From Anastrepha obliqua (lineage: Eukaryota > Arthropoda > Insecta > Diptera > Tephritidae), in NCBI RefSeq assembly GCF_027943255.1, contig NC_072892.1, forward strand, positions 119,429,792 through 119,493,791: a stretch of 64,000 nt of DNA, in the 5' to 3' direction. Positions 22,913 through 33,594 of the stretch are shown piece by piece; the stretch's first letter is position 1, and every line of letters begins with the position of its first letter. Below the pieces are notes generated by a model, which searched no databases, had not been told where the DNA came from, and saw only the letters and a program-made list of their open reading frames with translations. A program made the position numbers and the translations under genes.

Positions 22913-23500
22913 CTTACGAACTATGAATTTTTCATTTATTTTCCTTCTTCTCTCCTCTCGGGAGCATAGGGCCTCGACAAGACTCGTCCTTTGTACACGG
23001 AGCTGTGCTGTTGATTTTGCACCGTTCCATGTGATGTCGGCATCTGCTAGGTCGCGCAACATCGACCAGCTTTTTGCTCCCTTGTTGGTTCCAGTCCAGT
23101 GCCATTCTCGTGATGATCTAGTGGTTTCCTTATTCTGTGACCTATCCATGGCTACTTTCCGTGTTTGCTTTGCCTAAGGATGGGTTCCTTATTCGTTAAT
23201 CTCCATGGTGCGTCGTTGCTGATGATGTTCGGCCAGAATATTCTGCAGACGTTGCGAAGACATTTGTCGGCGAAAGATTGTAGTTTCTATGTGATTGTGT
23301 TAGAGACCAGCCATGTTTCACTTCCGTACAACAATACTGACTTCACACATGAGTTGAATATTCGCAGTTGAAAGTGCCTGGAAATTTGCGATTAGCCTGC
23401 ATCTTCATCTGCTCCGTCGTCTGCCGTGATAGTGCAGCCGAGGTAGCAGAAGCTTTCGACGAATTTCACCTTGCACCCGTCAACTATTATATGTCTTACC
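22895..23500 (-). mobile_element. RTE-like retrotransposon ORF C-terminal half
   Basis: On the minus strand from 23500: VKFVESFCYLGCTITADDGA, then FNSCVKSVLLYGSETW, LQSFADKCLRNVCRIFWPN, and finally the C-terminal WSMLRDLADADITWNGAKS and LVEALCSREERR. The order is that of RTE-clade proteins. Two or more frameshifts. Its 3' end joins the orphan ORF at about 22895, so this insertion (or deletion-associated rearrangement) probably truncated that gene. Confidence 0.78.
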
Positions 23501-24540
23501 TTACTGTGGTTAACCACAAAAACTAAGAAATATATAGCACTTATTTCTACTTTCAAGGTGATCGTGTCTGCATAAAAGTCTCAATCACATTCTGAGTTTG
23601 CCTTTTACCATAAACTTGGATAACTACCACAATCTGCTTTCTAAGTATATTATATTATAATAGCATCAAACTAATTTGGAATGCATAGCCTCTATGACAT
23701 TTAACAACTGTTCCTAAATTATCTCATACGTACTTATATCATTATACAACATCCACCTGAAATCCAACATTTCCTATTCAACGTCAACATCGCCTAAGCA
23801 GCCTTGACAGAGTCTGTCATAAATGTCTTCACCAACCAGGCAATTAATGATTCGCTTTTCTGTTTTAGTTTATTAACTTCCAAATTAAAATGAAATTTTA
23901 TACTGACGTGCACGCACTAATCCACCTCAACTGTTGGCATTCGTTGCACTTCAAAGACAACGACAGCTGTAATTACTCTTCAACTTTTTATTCTCCCTCG
24001 ACTGGAGCAAAAATAGTTTTAGTCTCACGCCACACACCATAACAACAACTGTGCGTACCACATGTGCATATATGTATACGTAATTTGTGTGACCAAAAAC
24101 TGCCACACATGCTCAATTATACCCAGGCAACTGTGTTCGCAATAATGGCAGCGCGATATATTGCAAAGTTTCAATTTTTTACTTTTTTTATAAATTTTTT
24201 TCTATATAAATATAATTTATACTACAACAAAAAACATATAACTCATATGAGTTAAAGCTCCCTGGTACGTGCGTAATGAAGATCTGCACAAGGATTTAAA
24301 TTTAAAAACCGTCTCAGACACAGCCAATTTCTGTGCAGTTAAGCATGCTGAAAAATTAAAAAAACATTAGCGCAGAAGCTTCCGTACTAAGCGATGAAGC
24401 AACTGTAAAAAGAAGATTGAAAAGAAAGAAACCTCAAGACTTAGTGAAATGAAAATTACTTATTAGTTTTATACTAGGTGTAATCTTTATGGAATGTAAA
24501 TAAAAATTTATAACATTTCAATAAAAAAATATAAAAAAAT
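23501..24540. other. No recognised gene
   Basis: AT-rich DNA with no motif-bearing frame on either strand; leads into the tandem repeat at 24541. Confidence 0.45.
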
Positions 24541-24995
24541 ATGAGTCGCAAGAAATTACAAACCCCGAAAATCCCGGAATTCTTTGCTAACAAAATCACC
24601 GAAGTCAATGTTACTTTTTTGCTATAAAAAGGCATTTTTCTGCTTCCTTTTTGATATTCTTTGACATGAGTTGTGGGAAATTACAAGTCCCGAAATCCAG
24701 AAATTGTTTTTTTACAAAACCAATGAAGTCAATGTTACTTTTTTGCTATAAAAAGCAATTTTTTTATTCCCTCTTCATATGAGCCGTAAAAAATTAAAAG
24801 TCACGAAAATCCCGGAATTCTTTTTGCTATAAAAAGGGATTTTTCTGCTTCCTTTTTGATATTCTTTCATATGAGTTGTAAGAAATTACAAATCAACAAT
24901 ATGCCAGAATTGTTTGCTCACAAAAATATCGAAATCATTGTTACTTTTTACTATAAAAAGGTGTTTTTCATAATATTTTGCATATGAGTCATATA
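24541..24995. repeat. Diverged tandem repeat, unit about 93-125 bp
   Basis: Four to five units each begin with a version of ATGAGTCGCAAGAAATTACA (starts at 24541, 24666, 24778, 24871 and 24985) and contain CCGGAATTCTTTGC and TTTTTGCTATAAAAAG. The last unit is cut after ATGAGTCATATA by a DD41D element. A piece of the unit resumes at 27412, after 2.4 kb of insertions. Confidence 0.8.
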
Positions 24996-25496
24996 AAGGG
25001 TTTTCCAATAACAGGTATTATGAATGAATAGATTACGCTATTGAGAGACTGACGATTTTTTATGGCCGGAATTAGATGGTATTGATCTGGATAACGTTTA
25101 TTTTTAACGAAACCATTGATCTTTTACGGGAAAAGTTTCATCTCTCGAAGAGACGATCACAATTGGCCACTGAGATCTTGTTATTTAACACCTTGTGACT
25201 TTTTTCTTTGGGGCCACGTGAAAGAGAAGGTCTACGCCAACAGCCCAGGGTCGATCCAAGAAATCAAAGATGGAATTCGTGAGGCCTTCGAGGACATAAG
25301 GCAGCCACTTTGCAATTCGGTTATGGAAAATTTCATGAAAAGGATATTGTCCTGTAAGCGTGGTCGTGGTGGTCATTTGCCAGATGTTATTTTCCACTAT
25401 TACCTCTTTATAATGAAATAAACATACGATCATTTGTATTAAAAAATAGAATTTTGCTTTGAATATCAAAATAATACCTCTTATTGGAAAGCCCTT
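24996..25496 (+). mobile_element. Mariner-type DD41D element A, 501 bp
   Basis: Ends AAGGGTTTTCCAATAACAGG and the complement of CCTCTTATTGGAAAGCCCTT, flanked by TA at 24994-24995 and 25497-25498. The plus strand encodes only the transposase C-terminus: LRSCYLTPCDFFLWGHVKEK (third catalytic aspartate), then RGRGGHLPDVIFHY. The N-terminal and first two catalytic sites are deleted. It interrupts the tandem repeat. Confidence 0.85.
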
Positions 25497-25519
25497 TATA
25501 TATTATATATATAAATATA

Positions 25520-27181
25520 ACGGGAGGTTTTTTAGCTATTATCTTTTCAAACAGTTGCTTTAAACAGCTGACGCACGTTTCGTGTTTTGTTTCACTGTCA
25601 AACATCTTCAGTTAGGTCTATAATTTAACCATGAATCGTCTTAGAAACGAACAGCACTTGCAAATCATTGAATTTCATTATAAAAATTTGTGTTCTGTTA
25701 AAAAAGTTTATCGCGCGCTTCTTCCATTTTATGTTCAGTTTAATCGACCCACTGAAGCGGCTATTCGAGCTATTATGACTAAATTTATAACCAAAGAAAG
25801 ATGGGCCTCGAGTCAACTTAGCGAGCGCGGGGCTAGTGCGCAAACGTGTAAGGTCACGAGATCCTTCTGGCCACGAGTAGATGGGGGACGCTCAAGGGAA
25901 CTCCTAAGGCTAACAAAGCCCCAGCTCTCGAATTTGGTGGGCATCCTTACCGGACATTGTCCGTTAGGTGTTCACGCCGTGAGATTGCCTCAAGTCCGTT
26001 CTGCAGAAACTGTCTGGAGGACGAGGTGAAATCATCTCAACACCTTCTTCTCAGCTGCCCTGCTCTCGTCTGGCAAATACTTAGACATCTGGGCTCTCAC
26101 TTTTTCGCTACGCCTGCGGATATAGCCGATGTAAATATCCTAAATTTGGTGAAGTTCATCAGTAGCTTGTTACGGCTAACTACGAACGCAAATCAGCCCC
26201 CGTCGGCATCGTTGTAAAATGTATGGTCATCATCGTCTCTAATCCCAAGGCTCCTTCTTCCTTCCCATCTCCTTTCTCCTCTCCCATGTATGGCACCACA
26301 ACGGACAATTTCTTAATATTTGTCCAAGTGAGCCCTTAGCTAAGGCAGCCATTTAACCTAACCTAACCAATATAGGTGTGAAGCCTTTCAAAATACAGCT
26401 GCTGCAAGAATTGAAGTTGAACGACCTACCGCAACGCAGAATTTTTGGTGAATGGGCTCTTGAAAAGTTGGCCGAAGATCCACTTTTTTATCGAAAAATT
26501 GTTTTCAACGACGAAGCTTATTTTTGGAGTGAAGATCAGCCACAAGAATTGGAAGAGCTGCCAATGTATCCAGAAAAGGTCCCAGTTTGGTGCGGTTTAT
26601 GGGCTGGAGGTATCATTGGACCGTACTTCTTCAAAGATGCTGCGAGTTGTAACGTAACTGTGAATGGCGAGCACTAACGTGAAATAATATCCAACTTTTT
26701 TTTGCCCAAAATGCAAGAGCTTGACTTGCATGACATGCGGTTTCAGCAAGACGGTGCCACATGCCACACAGCACGCGTAACAATGGACATGTCGAGAGGC
26801 GAGTTCGGTGAACATTTTATTTCACGTTCGGCACCTGTCAATTGGCCACCCAGATTGTGCGATAAAACGCCTTTAGATTATTTTTTGGCTATTGTTAAAG
26901 CTCTCTATTCAGACAAACCTGATTCAATTAACGAAGACAACATTAAAGCATTTATATGTGAGATACCGGCCGAAACATTGGAAAGAGTATGCCAAAATTG
27001 GACTAAGCGGATGGACCATTTGAAGCGCAGTCGCGGTCAACATTTGCATGAAATAATCTTCAAGCATTAAATTATATGGACTGTACTAACGATTTAAATA
27101 AAAATTTCATGCATTTTTCTGAATTTTACATGTGTTTTTTTTTTTGAAAAACTTACCTATAGCTCTTAAAAAATCACCCTT
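25520..27181 (+). mobile_element. Mariner-type DD41D element B, interrupted
   Basis: Left end AACGGGAGGTTTTTTAGC; right end the complement of AAGGGTGATTTTTTAAGAGC. The plus strand encodes a rosa-like transposase in two parts: residues from MNRLRNEQHLQIIEF (25631) to ITKERWASSQL, then, after a retroposon at 25818-26367, from GVKPFKIQLLQELKLNDLPQ to the end at 27070. Catalytic sites: FNDEAYFW, FQQDGATCHTA and CDKTPLDYF; 41 residues separate the last two aspartates (DD41D). A stop codon after TVNGEH (26678) and loss of about 50-60 codons at the insertion site make it inactive. Confidence 0.85.
25818..26367 (+). mobile_element. Jockey-type non-LTR retroposon, 5'-truncated
   Basis: Encodes only the ORF2 C-terminus: KPQLSNLVGILTGHCPLGVH, then in the next frame SPFCRNCLEDEVKSSQHLLL and SCPALVWQILRHLGSHFF, the zinc-knuckle region. 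A 3' UTR follows (ACAACGGACAATTTC, TTTGTCCAAGTGAGCC) and a TAACC-repeat tail (CCTAACCTAACC at 26356-26367). It sits in the transposase of DD41D element B. Confidence 0.85.
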
Positions 27182-27187
27182 TATATA

Positions 27188-27409
27188 TAATTGGCGCATA
27201 CACTCTTTCTGGGTGTTTGCTCGAGCTCCTCCTCCTACTTGTCGCGTACGTCTTGATGTTGTTCCACAAATGGAGGGACCTACAGTTTCAAGCCGACTCC
27301 GAATGGCAGATATTTCTTCATTTTGGTGTTTCACCAAGATTCGAACCTACGTTCTCTCTGAACTACTCCTAATGGTAATCACGCACCAACCCAATCGGCT
27401 ACGGTGGCC
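27188..27409 (-). mobile_element. tRNA-headed SINE, internally deleted
   Basis: Minus strand from 27409: GGCCACCGTAGCCGATTGGG (A box), then GGTTCGAATCTTGG (B box). Compared with 12361-12669, the middle of the body (the GGCAGGCAATGG part) is missing, while CCGACTTGAAACTGTAGGTC is kept. It lies between DD41D element B and the resumption of the tandem repeat. Confidence 0.8.
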
Positions 27410-27411
27410 AC

Positions 27412-27475
27412 CGTAAGGAATTACAAATCCCTAAAATTCGGAGATTGTTTGCCTGCCTAATTTCGGATATCCTGA
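27412..27475. repeat. Tandem-repeat unit resumed after insertions
   Basis: GTAAGGAATTACAAATCCCT followed by GGAGATTGTTTGCCTG and AATTTCGGATATC matches the unit body at 24879-24940. It marks the right border of the cluster of insertions that split the array. Confidence 0.65.
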
Positions 27476-28572
27476 GACTGACATCTCTAGTGTTATCATA
27501 TACTGAAAAAAAGAAAATATATCTACGAATAAAATCCTTCATTTTCAAATTCACTCCAACTTATATTCTCACCACGAACGAATTTTCAATTGTGAAATTT
27601 GCTTTAACAAAAATGTCTACTTTTACCCACCAATTAGCCAATCCATTGTTAAATAAATCGTTTTATTGCTGATACGGACATCCGTGTCACTTAAAAACGA
27701 ATTCCTTTCTAATCATACAAAATTGCAGCGAGACTCCGTGTCGTGTCGTGCCTTTGTGGGTCACTTGTGAGCCGCATTCGCGATATGTGTCGCAAAGTCG
27801 GTTTGCTATGCTTATTGTATTACTGTTTTTGTTGTTGCTGTTGCTTGCGCTGAAGTTGTTATGCTCAGCACGAAAATTAATGTGGGAAAAACGTTGCGCT
27901 GCACTGGGCATTTGTCCAAAGCCGAATGTCCGAGGAAACTCAGTTGTTGTCCATTCCATTGAGAAATAACTGAAGGCACGACGAGGGACTAAAAAGTAAA
28001 TGGACTTTACCGTTTTTTCCTTGTTATGGTAGATTTTTTGCGACACTTCTATGCTTGCGCATGCAGTAAATATACTCGTACGTAACTATATGTGTTTGTG
28101 TGTGTGTGTGTATTTGTAGTTGCAATGTCCACAACAATGGCATATCGGATATCAAAAAGCAGCACATGTCACTGCTTTAGCCATTTGGCTTTTGATTGGA
28201 ACAAAATCGCTATCATAAGCGGATGTGTGAAGTTGCAAGTCCAACATAAGCAACAAAAGTGGCTGGAGGGTACTGTGGAAAACTAGAAAATACGCTTTTA
28301 TTCCAGCGGCATTTCCTACATTTTACGACACTTAATTGACTGGTGATATTGTTTCGCCAATTGTGCTCCAAATACCCAACCATAGAATGCACATACACAC
28401 TTTGGCTTAACTCGTAGCAATTTTCCCTCTCATAGTTTGTATACGAGTACTTACTTAGGTAAATATGAGGGCATGAACGTACATAGGTAGGTTTTATTAG
28501 AAAATATAAAAAACAAATTTAACCAAGTAATGCTTTCGAGCAGCTTTGATATAAGAAATTCCGATAGACTTA
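27476..28572. other. No recognised gene; GT microsatellite
   Basis: A GT-rich stretch lies at 28089-28112. Opposed frames at 27687-28046 overlap and have no domain. Confidence 0.45.
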
Positions 28573-29575
28573 CGAGGTGTGTTCAAAAAGTATCGCGAAT
28601 TTTGTGTTTTTTCAAAAATTATTTATTTATTCATTAACATCTATTTTGTCCCCTTCAAAGTAATCCCCAAGAGATATTATACACTTGTGCCAACGTTTTT
28701 TCCAATCTTCGAAGCACTTCAAATATCATTTTTGTTGTTTACTTTGTTCAGCTCCTCCTTCGATGTCGTAGCGTAGCGTCGTCCTTTCATGGGCCTCTTC
28801 AGTTTCGGGAACATGAAAAAGTCACAGGGGAATACGGTGGTTGTGGCATCATTAGTGTGTTGTTTTTGGCCAAAAAGTCGCGCACAAGCAACGATGTGTG
28901 AGTAGGGGCGTTACCGTGATGCAAGAGCCAATTTTTGCTCTTCCACAAATCTGGGCGTTTCTGGCAGATTGCTTCGCGCAAATTGCGCATAACGTGCAGG
29001 TAATATTCCTTATCGACCGTTTTACACTGTGGCAGGAACTCCTGATGCACAACGCCTCTGCAATCGAAGAAAACGGTAAGCAAAACTTTTACATTCGACC
29101 GAACTTGGCGAGCTTTTTTCGGTCTTGGTTCGAGCTTTGGTTTCCACGTCATAACCATAAACCCACGATTCGTCACCAGTTATGACCCTCTGGAGCAAAT
29201 TTGGGTCGTCGCCGTCGCAGACAGAGCCCAACATCTCTTTAGCAATGTTCATGCGATGCTACTTTTGATCGAAATTGAGCAGTTTTGGTACGAATTTGCT
29301 TTGGTCCAAAGTAGCTTCTCCGTATGACACAGTCAACATTCGGAATGCATCCGCGCACTTAAAATCGTTTTTCACACAAAATTTGATACAAGTTCTTTGA
29401 TCCATCGAAGACGAGCAAAGCAGCTGTCAACAATTAACTGAACATTCAAAATGGCCGAACTCGTCGGCATGAGTGAGAGACATGAGTACCAACATATCGC
29501 CACAAAAAAATCGAAATTCGAACAAACGTAACCTGCGAAAATTCAAAATTCGCGTTAACTTTTGAACACACCTCG
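28573..29575 (-). mobile_element. Mariner element (DD34D-type), 1003 bp
   Basis: Ends CGAGGTGTGTTCAAAAAGTA and the complement of TTTTGAACACACCTCG, flanked by TA at 28571-28572 and 29576-29577. Minus-strand transposase: ITGDESWVYGYDVETKA (first aspartate), VRSNVKVLLTVFFDCRGVVH, WLLHHGNAPTHTSLLVRDFL, then after a frameshift PCDFFMFPKLKRPMKGRRY (third aspartate). The second catalytic site reads HHGN rather than HHDN. The N-terminal helix-turn-helix is mostly deleted. Confidence 0.85.
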
Positions 29576-29584
29576 TATATCCAA

Positions 29585-29710
29585 TTCACTGTGTAGATGA
29601 GGCCCACTTTTGGATTAATGGCTAGGTCAATAAGCAAAATTGGTGTATGTGGAGTGATACGGCTGGCCGAATCATGCAGTTGTGCCCAACACTTGAAAGG
29701 GGTTATCATT
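29585..29710 (+). pseudogene. DD41D transposase fragment
   Basis: Across two frames reads VDEAHFWING, then NKQNWCMWSD, the region around the first catalytic aspartate of DD41D transposases (compare FSDEAHFWLNGYINKENC in element C). No ends remain. Confidence 0.6.
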
Positions 29711-29805
29711 AAAAAATGCCATGAATCGTTCTACATAAAAAGAATAAAGATTGCCAAAGTTTAATTTTTGTTGTTTTATTGTATTTATTGCATTATTGCA
29801 TTATT

Positions 29806-31255
29806 GTGGCGCAAAATTATTCACCCTACCGGAAAATTTATAATTTTTGCAAATGGCGTCGTACGGCAGTCATATTTGAATATTTGACACTTCTGAGCTA
29901 GACAACTGCAGCGTACAAAAGCCAAGAATTGGAGCGCGATAACTCAAATAAAGATTTCCATGACTCAAAGTTATTTTTTTACCAGTACAGAAATGATTCA
30001 ACAGCATAACTGGATGATTAACCTTCTGCAACTGACGTGTTATATAACAGACACCAAATACTACAAAACACTATTTTGGTCCGTTCATTTACTCGTATAG
30101 GCAGATACTCTCGAATTTTTAGTAGCTTCTTATTACGTTCTTATGAGTACGTTAGCGTATAAATACCAGTTGAAGTGAGCACACGCGTCGGTGTAAGTGA
30201 AAAACTGTCTACAAGTCAACCACATCAGTATTGACATAGGTGTCTAAGAAACAATCACCTCAGTATTTTTGTTATATTTTCGTGGTGTTTCCTTAACAAC
30301 GTATCGGTGAAATTGTTTCATTACCTTATATTTTTTCCAGTTTTGATTTAATGGAGCAGTTAAATACAAATCAGAGGATACACTCTTCCAAGAGGACATC
30401 ATCTGCCAGAAATTTTCAGCCAGAAACTGAACTTTTAGAAAACGATGAAGTTTCAAATGATGAAGCAGATGAGGAACTTATTATTTCCTGTCAAGTCGGT
30501 TCTATCGCTAAGGAACAACTTACTTAAAATCAAGAAATGGATGCTGACACAAAAAAACCAGTTATGATAGCAGATTACAACCATACCAAAAAAGGAGTCG
30601 ACGAAGATGACAAAAAATGTTCGATATATTCAAGCAGCCGTAAAACTCGTCGGCATATGGCAGTTTTCCAAAGACTAATATGATATGATATTAATGCTTT
30701 GTTTCGTATCAAATGTGTTTAGACAGTGATGATAAAATGAGAACAAAAACTTTCTCAGTCTGGCAAGAGAATTGGCGAAGGATCACATCAAATTTCGGGT
30801 GTATAATGAAAGATTTCCAAGAGACAGGGTTCTCGGTATCTTGGTATTTGTCCACCAAAAATAAAATGCGTAACTAGATATTGTTGCTGCAATTACTTAA
30901 AGGCAATTTGCCTCCAATGCTCTAAGCCACTTTGTGAGACCTGCCAACAAAATTTGTAACTTTTTATTACACAATTCATATGATCTCTTTTTACTAGACT
31001 GATAAATTTAAGCTTAAGATACAATAGAATGCAACAATTTTTTTAATGAATGAATGAATATTTTTCGTTGTTTTTGTATAGATATAAGTTTTAAGATATA
31101 AGTCTTTAGGCAAAAAATTAAAATAGTTTCACCAACTTTACAAGCCGGAACTTGGTAAAGGCAAGTCGTCGAAATGGTGTCTGATATACTACCATGTCAG
31201 TGGAATTGTAAAAATTAAGTCATGTCAGTCGCAGAGGGTTAATTTTGCGCCACCT
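29806..31255. mobile_element. MITE with GTGGCGCAAAATT ends, split by a piggyBac-like element
   Basis: Left part 29806-30021 begins GTGGCGCAAAATTATTCACC; right part 31239-31255 is TTAATTTTGCGCCACC. Without the inserted element the MITE is about 230 bp, matching the intact copy at 12857-13079 (both share TTTATAATTTTTGCAAATGG). Confidence 0.75.
30022..31238 (+). mobile_element. piggyBac-like transposon, internally deleted
   Basis: Ends CCTTCTGCAACTGACGTG and the complement of CATGTCAGTCGCAGAGGG (15 of 18 match), each flanked by TTAA (30018-30021 and 31239-31242), the piggyBac target. The plus strand keeps an acidic N-terminal piece (DEVSNDEADEELIIS around 30450-30490) and the cysteine-rich C-terminus: CPPKIKCVTRYCCCNYLKAI followed by CLQCSKPLCETCQQN, ending in a stop near 30959. 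The catalytic core is missing and frames are broken. Confidence 0.85.
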
Positions 31256-31309
31256 GGTATAAAAAAGCTCTGCATTTATCACGACCCTCTAAACAATTTC
31301 ACACATTTT

Positions 31310-31460
31310 AGGATTAATTAATTTTATATTTTTAAGCGGCACATCTTCTCTGACAAACACATCAAACGCTTGTTTGAAATCGATGAACACATACATTGAA
31401 CTTTCGGAAGCCTGTTTCTAATCGTAGTATTGTCGAAAGCCGTCCACTAGACTATAATCC
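31310..31460 (-). pseudogene. Non-LTR reverse transcriptase fragment
   Basis: On the minus strand SSMYVFIDFKQAFD reads as the first catalytic block of a non-LTR reverse transcriptase (FIDFKQAFD), followed by a few unrecognised codons. Probably RTE-type. The flanks are not assignable. Confidence 0.5.
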
Positions 31461-31699
31461 ATAAAGGAGGAAAGATTCGAGACGGTCCTATACAGCCAGT
31501 GAGTGTTCTTCTGTGAAAGACCGCCTCTGCTTCTTACCACTAGCCTGCCGCTTGGAATGGCGGTTATAGGTATTCTCCTCTCAACCGACAAACTGCGTGG
31601 TACAAGTAGCATTGTCAACTAAATCGAGATTAGTTGATATTCTGATATATAACGCTACGAAAATAATTTGTGAACAACGGAACATCAGGCACTGAGAGT

Positions 31700-32035
31700 A
31701 TGTCAAGCACTACTTAATCAGTCGAGGATACGCTTTGCTATGTTAGTTAGATCACAGACCAGTGTATCTTAGGTTAACATGCTCAAAGGTTGAACGAACC
31801 TCATTTCAACTATTGCAGAAGTTGCAAAAAGAGGAGGAGGAAAAGCATGTTAGACACCTTCTCTGTTACTATCTCATCGCTCTTGAATGATACTGGTGTC
31901 CTTAGGTATATAAGTATCAACCAGATCAGTGGGTTTGCTCTTAAAGCAAAATGGTTTAACGAGGAGTAGAAAGTAAACTGCTACTGTGGTATCACTGACT
32001 GCCACTTCTACCTAAATACCTAACATGCCAAATAA
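31700..32035 (+). mobile_element. I-group non-LTR ORF2 C-terminus and 3' UTR
   Basis: CRSCKKEEEEKHVRHLLCYY (31829 onward) is the zinc-knuckle and HLLC block, preceded in another frame by GHAQRLN-like sequence. The 3' UTR follows: TTTAACGAGGAGTAGAAAGT, CTGCTACTGTGGTATCAC, ACTGCCACTTCTACCTAAAT. Same family as the ends at 4734 and 6580. Confidence 0.7.
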
Positions 32036-32546
32036 GTAGAAAAGCTCAATAAAAATTGAATTAAGCCCCCGTAATTAAAAATGACTGCTTGATAAAATTT
32101 AATTGCAATTTTCAATACGCTATTCCTACTTCACATTCTTAAAAAGAAAATTTGGAAATGTTTAAAAAGACCTGTGGTGACCTGCACCCTGTCGCACCAA
32201 TGACTTATCATTAGCAAATTTTCAAATTATCGAAGTTGTGTAATGTGTTTCACCAGATTGATAAGTGCAAGTCACTTAACTGAGGAGCTGTTGAATTTGA
32301 ATTGGGCCAGAATCTGAAATGCTAAGCGAAAATATCTTAGTGAATCAACGATAGGTTATGTAATTCATAAAAAAATTCATTTCGTTGCACCAAAAATGTT
32401 TACTTATCATCTTTCATTAAATTTTACCTATCATATCAACGATACGTGGCATTTATGCAGCCTGAATTAATGCGCCCTCTAACACGATACAATATTGATG
32501 CGAAAAAGTGCTGCGATTCGGATTTATTAGAGGAGTAAACTATGGA
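32036..32546. other. No recognised gene
   Basis: AT-rich DNA with no motif on either strand. Confidence 0.45.
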
Positions 32547-32720
32547 GGCCGCCGTAGCCGAATGGATTGGTGCGTGATTACCATTCGGGAGTGTGTAGGT
32601 TCAAATATGTGTGCATGAAACACCAAAATGATAGAAACGTTTTTTCTATGGCAATGGCACAAATGCGCGTGAATATCTACCATAAAAAAGTTCCTTATAA
32701 AAAATATCTGCCGCAAAAAG
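32547..32720 (+). mobile_element. tRNA-headed SINE, plus-strand copy
   Basis: GGCCGCCGTAGCCGAATGGA starts at 32547 with A box TAGCCGAATGG; the B-box equivalent at 32599-32610 is GGTTCAAATATG. The body includes GAAACACCAAAATGATAGAA, shared with the copy at 6423, and ends near AAAAAATATCTGCC. Forms a second subfamily with that copy. Confidence 0.75.
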
Positions 32721-33594
32721 CAACGAAAGGAGTTAATCCCACTTCATACAAACATAAAATTCTTCATTTGAAACGCACATTTGAAATATCTAACTATAAA
32801 AGTCCCGATTTTATTAACTTTTTCCATTTATTTATTTTTGTGTTCTGAGTTCAAATATTCAAATATTTTTTTTATTTATTCTAATCAAAAAATTGCTTTT
32901 TTACTTATTTCACCTTTTCTTTATTAAAAACGAATAGCATTGCCGACGAAATTCCGTTGTTTGAAATATGAGAGTATGAAATTTTAATATTGTATGAAAT
33001 CAAATATTTTTCTGTACGCTTTGTTTATGAGTCATAAAGTGCGTATGCAAGCCATAACTTAGAGCAAAAATATGATGAGCTGTGAACCGGCTAATAGTAA
33101 AATATTTCCGATAAATAGACAAAAAAACATTTACTCGCTATAACATTCGCGTTGATGAGTGAAAAAGTAGAGGACTTTTCCACATTAAACAAGAATACAG
33201 CCACGGCGACCCTCATAGGTTACCATACCCCGCAATATCATAACTTTTGTTCCGATTCTTAAGCAATTCAGTTCTTTTATTTTTCATTGTTTAGTAAATC
33301 TTTAGTGGAGTAAAATAAAAATGGCTACAAATATTTCGTGCATTTATTTATTTATAAATTTGTGAGTGGAAATACACAAAATGAAGCCAGCACCGATGAC
33401 TTTTTTAATCCCAGTATCGACTCGACAAAGTCACCGTTGAATAATCATAACCACATCATATTCATATCATAATCTCAACTATAAGCATTTTTCAAACGGA
33501 AGTCTACGCAATAGAAAGATGCGCTCTTTTCAACCGCGAACGTAACTACAACAACAGACAGCCAGTCAGCAATAAAGGCTCTCAGCTCTTTTTA
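32721..33594. other. No recognised gene
   Basis: AT-rich; no motif-bearing frame or terminal repeat seen. Confidence 0.45.

Noticed and set aside
24541..24995. CRISPR-like repeat array
   Set aside because: Units are diverged, of unequal length and contiguous with no unique spacers; eukaryotic context.
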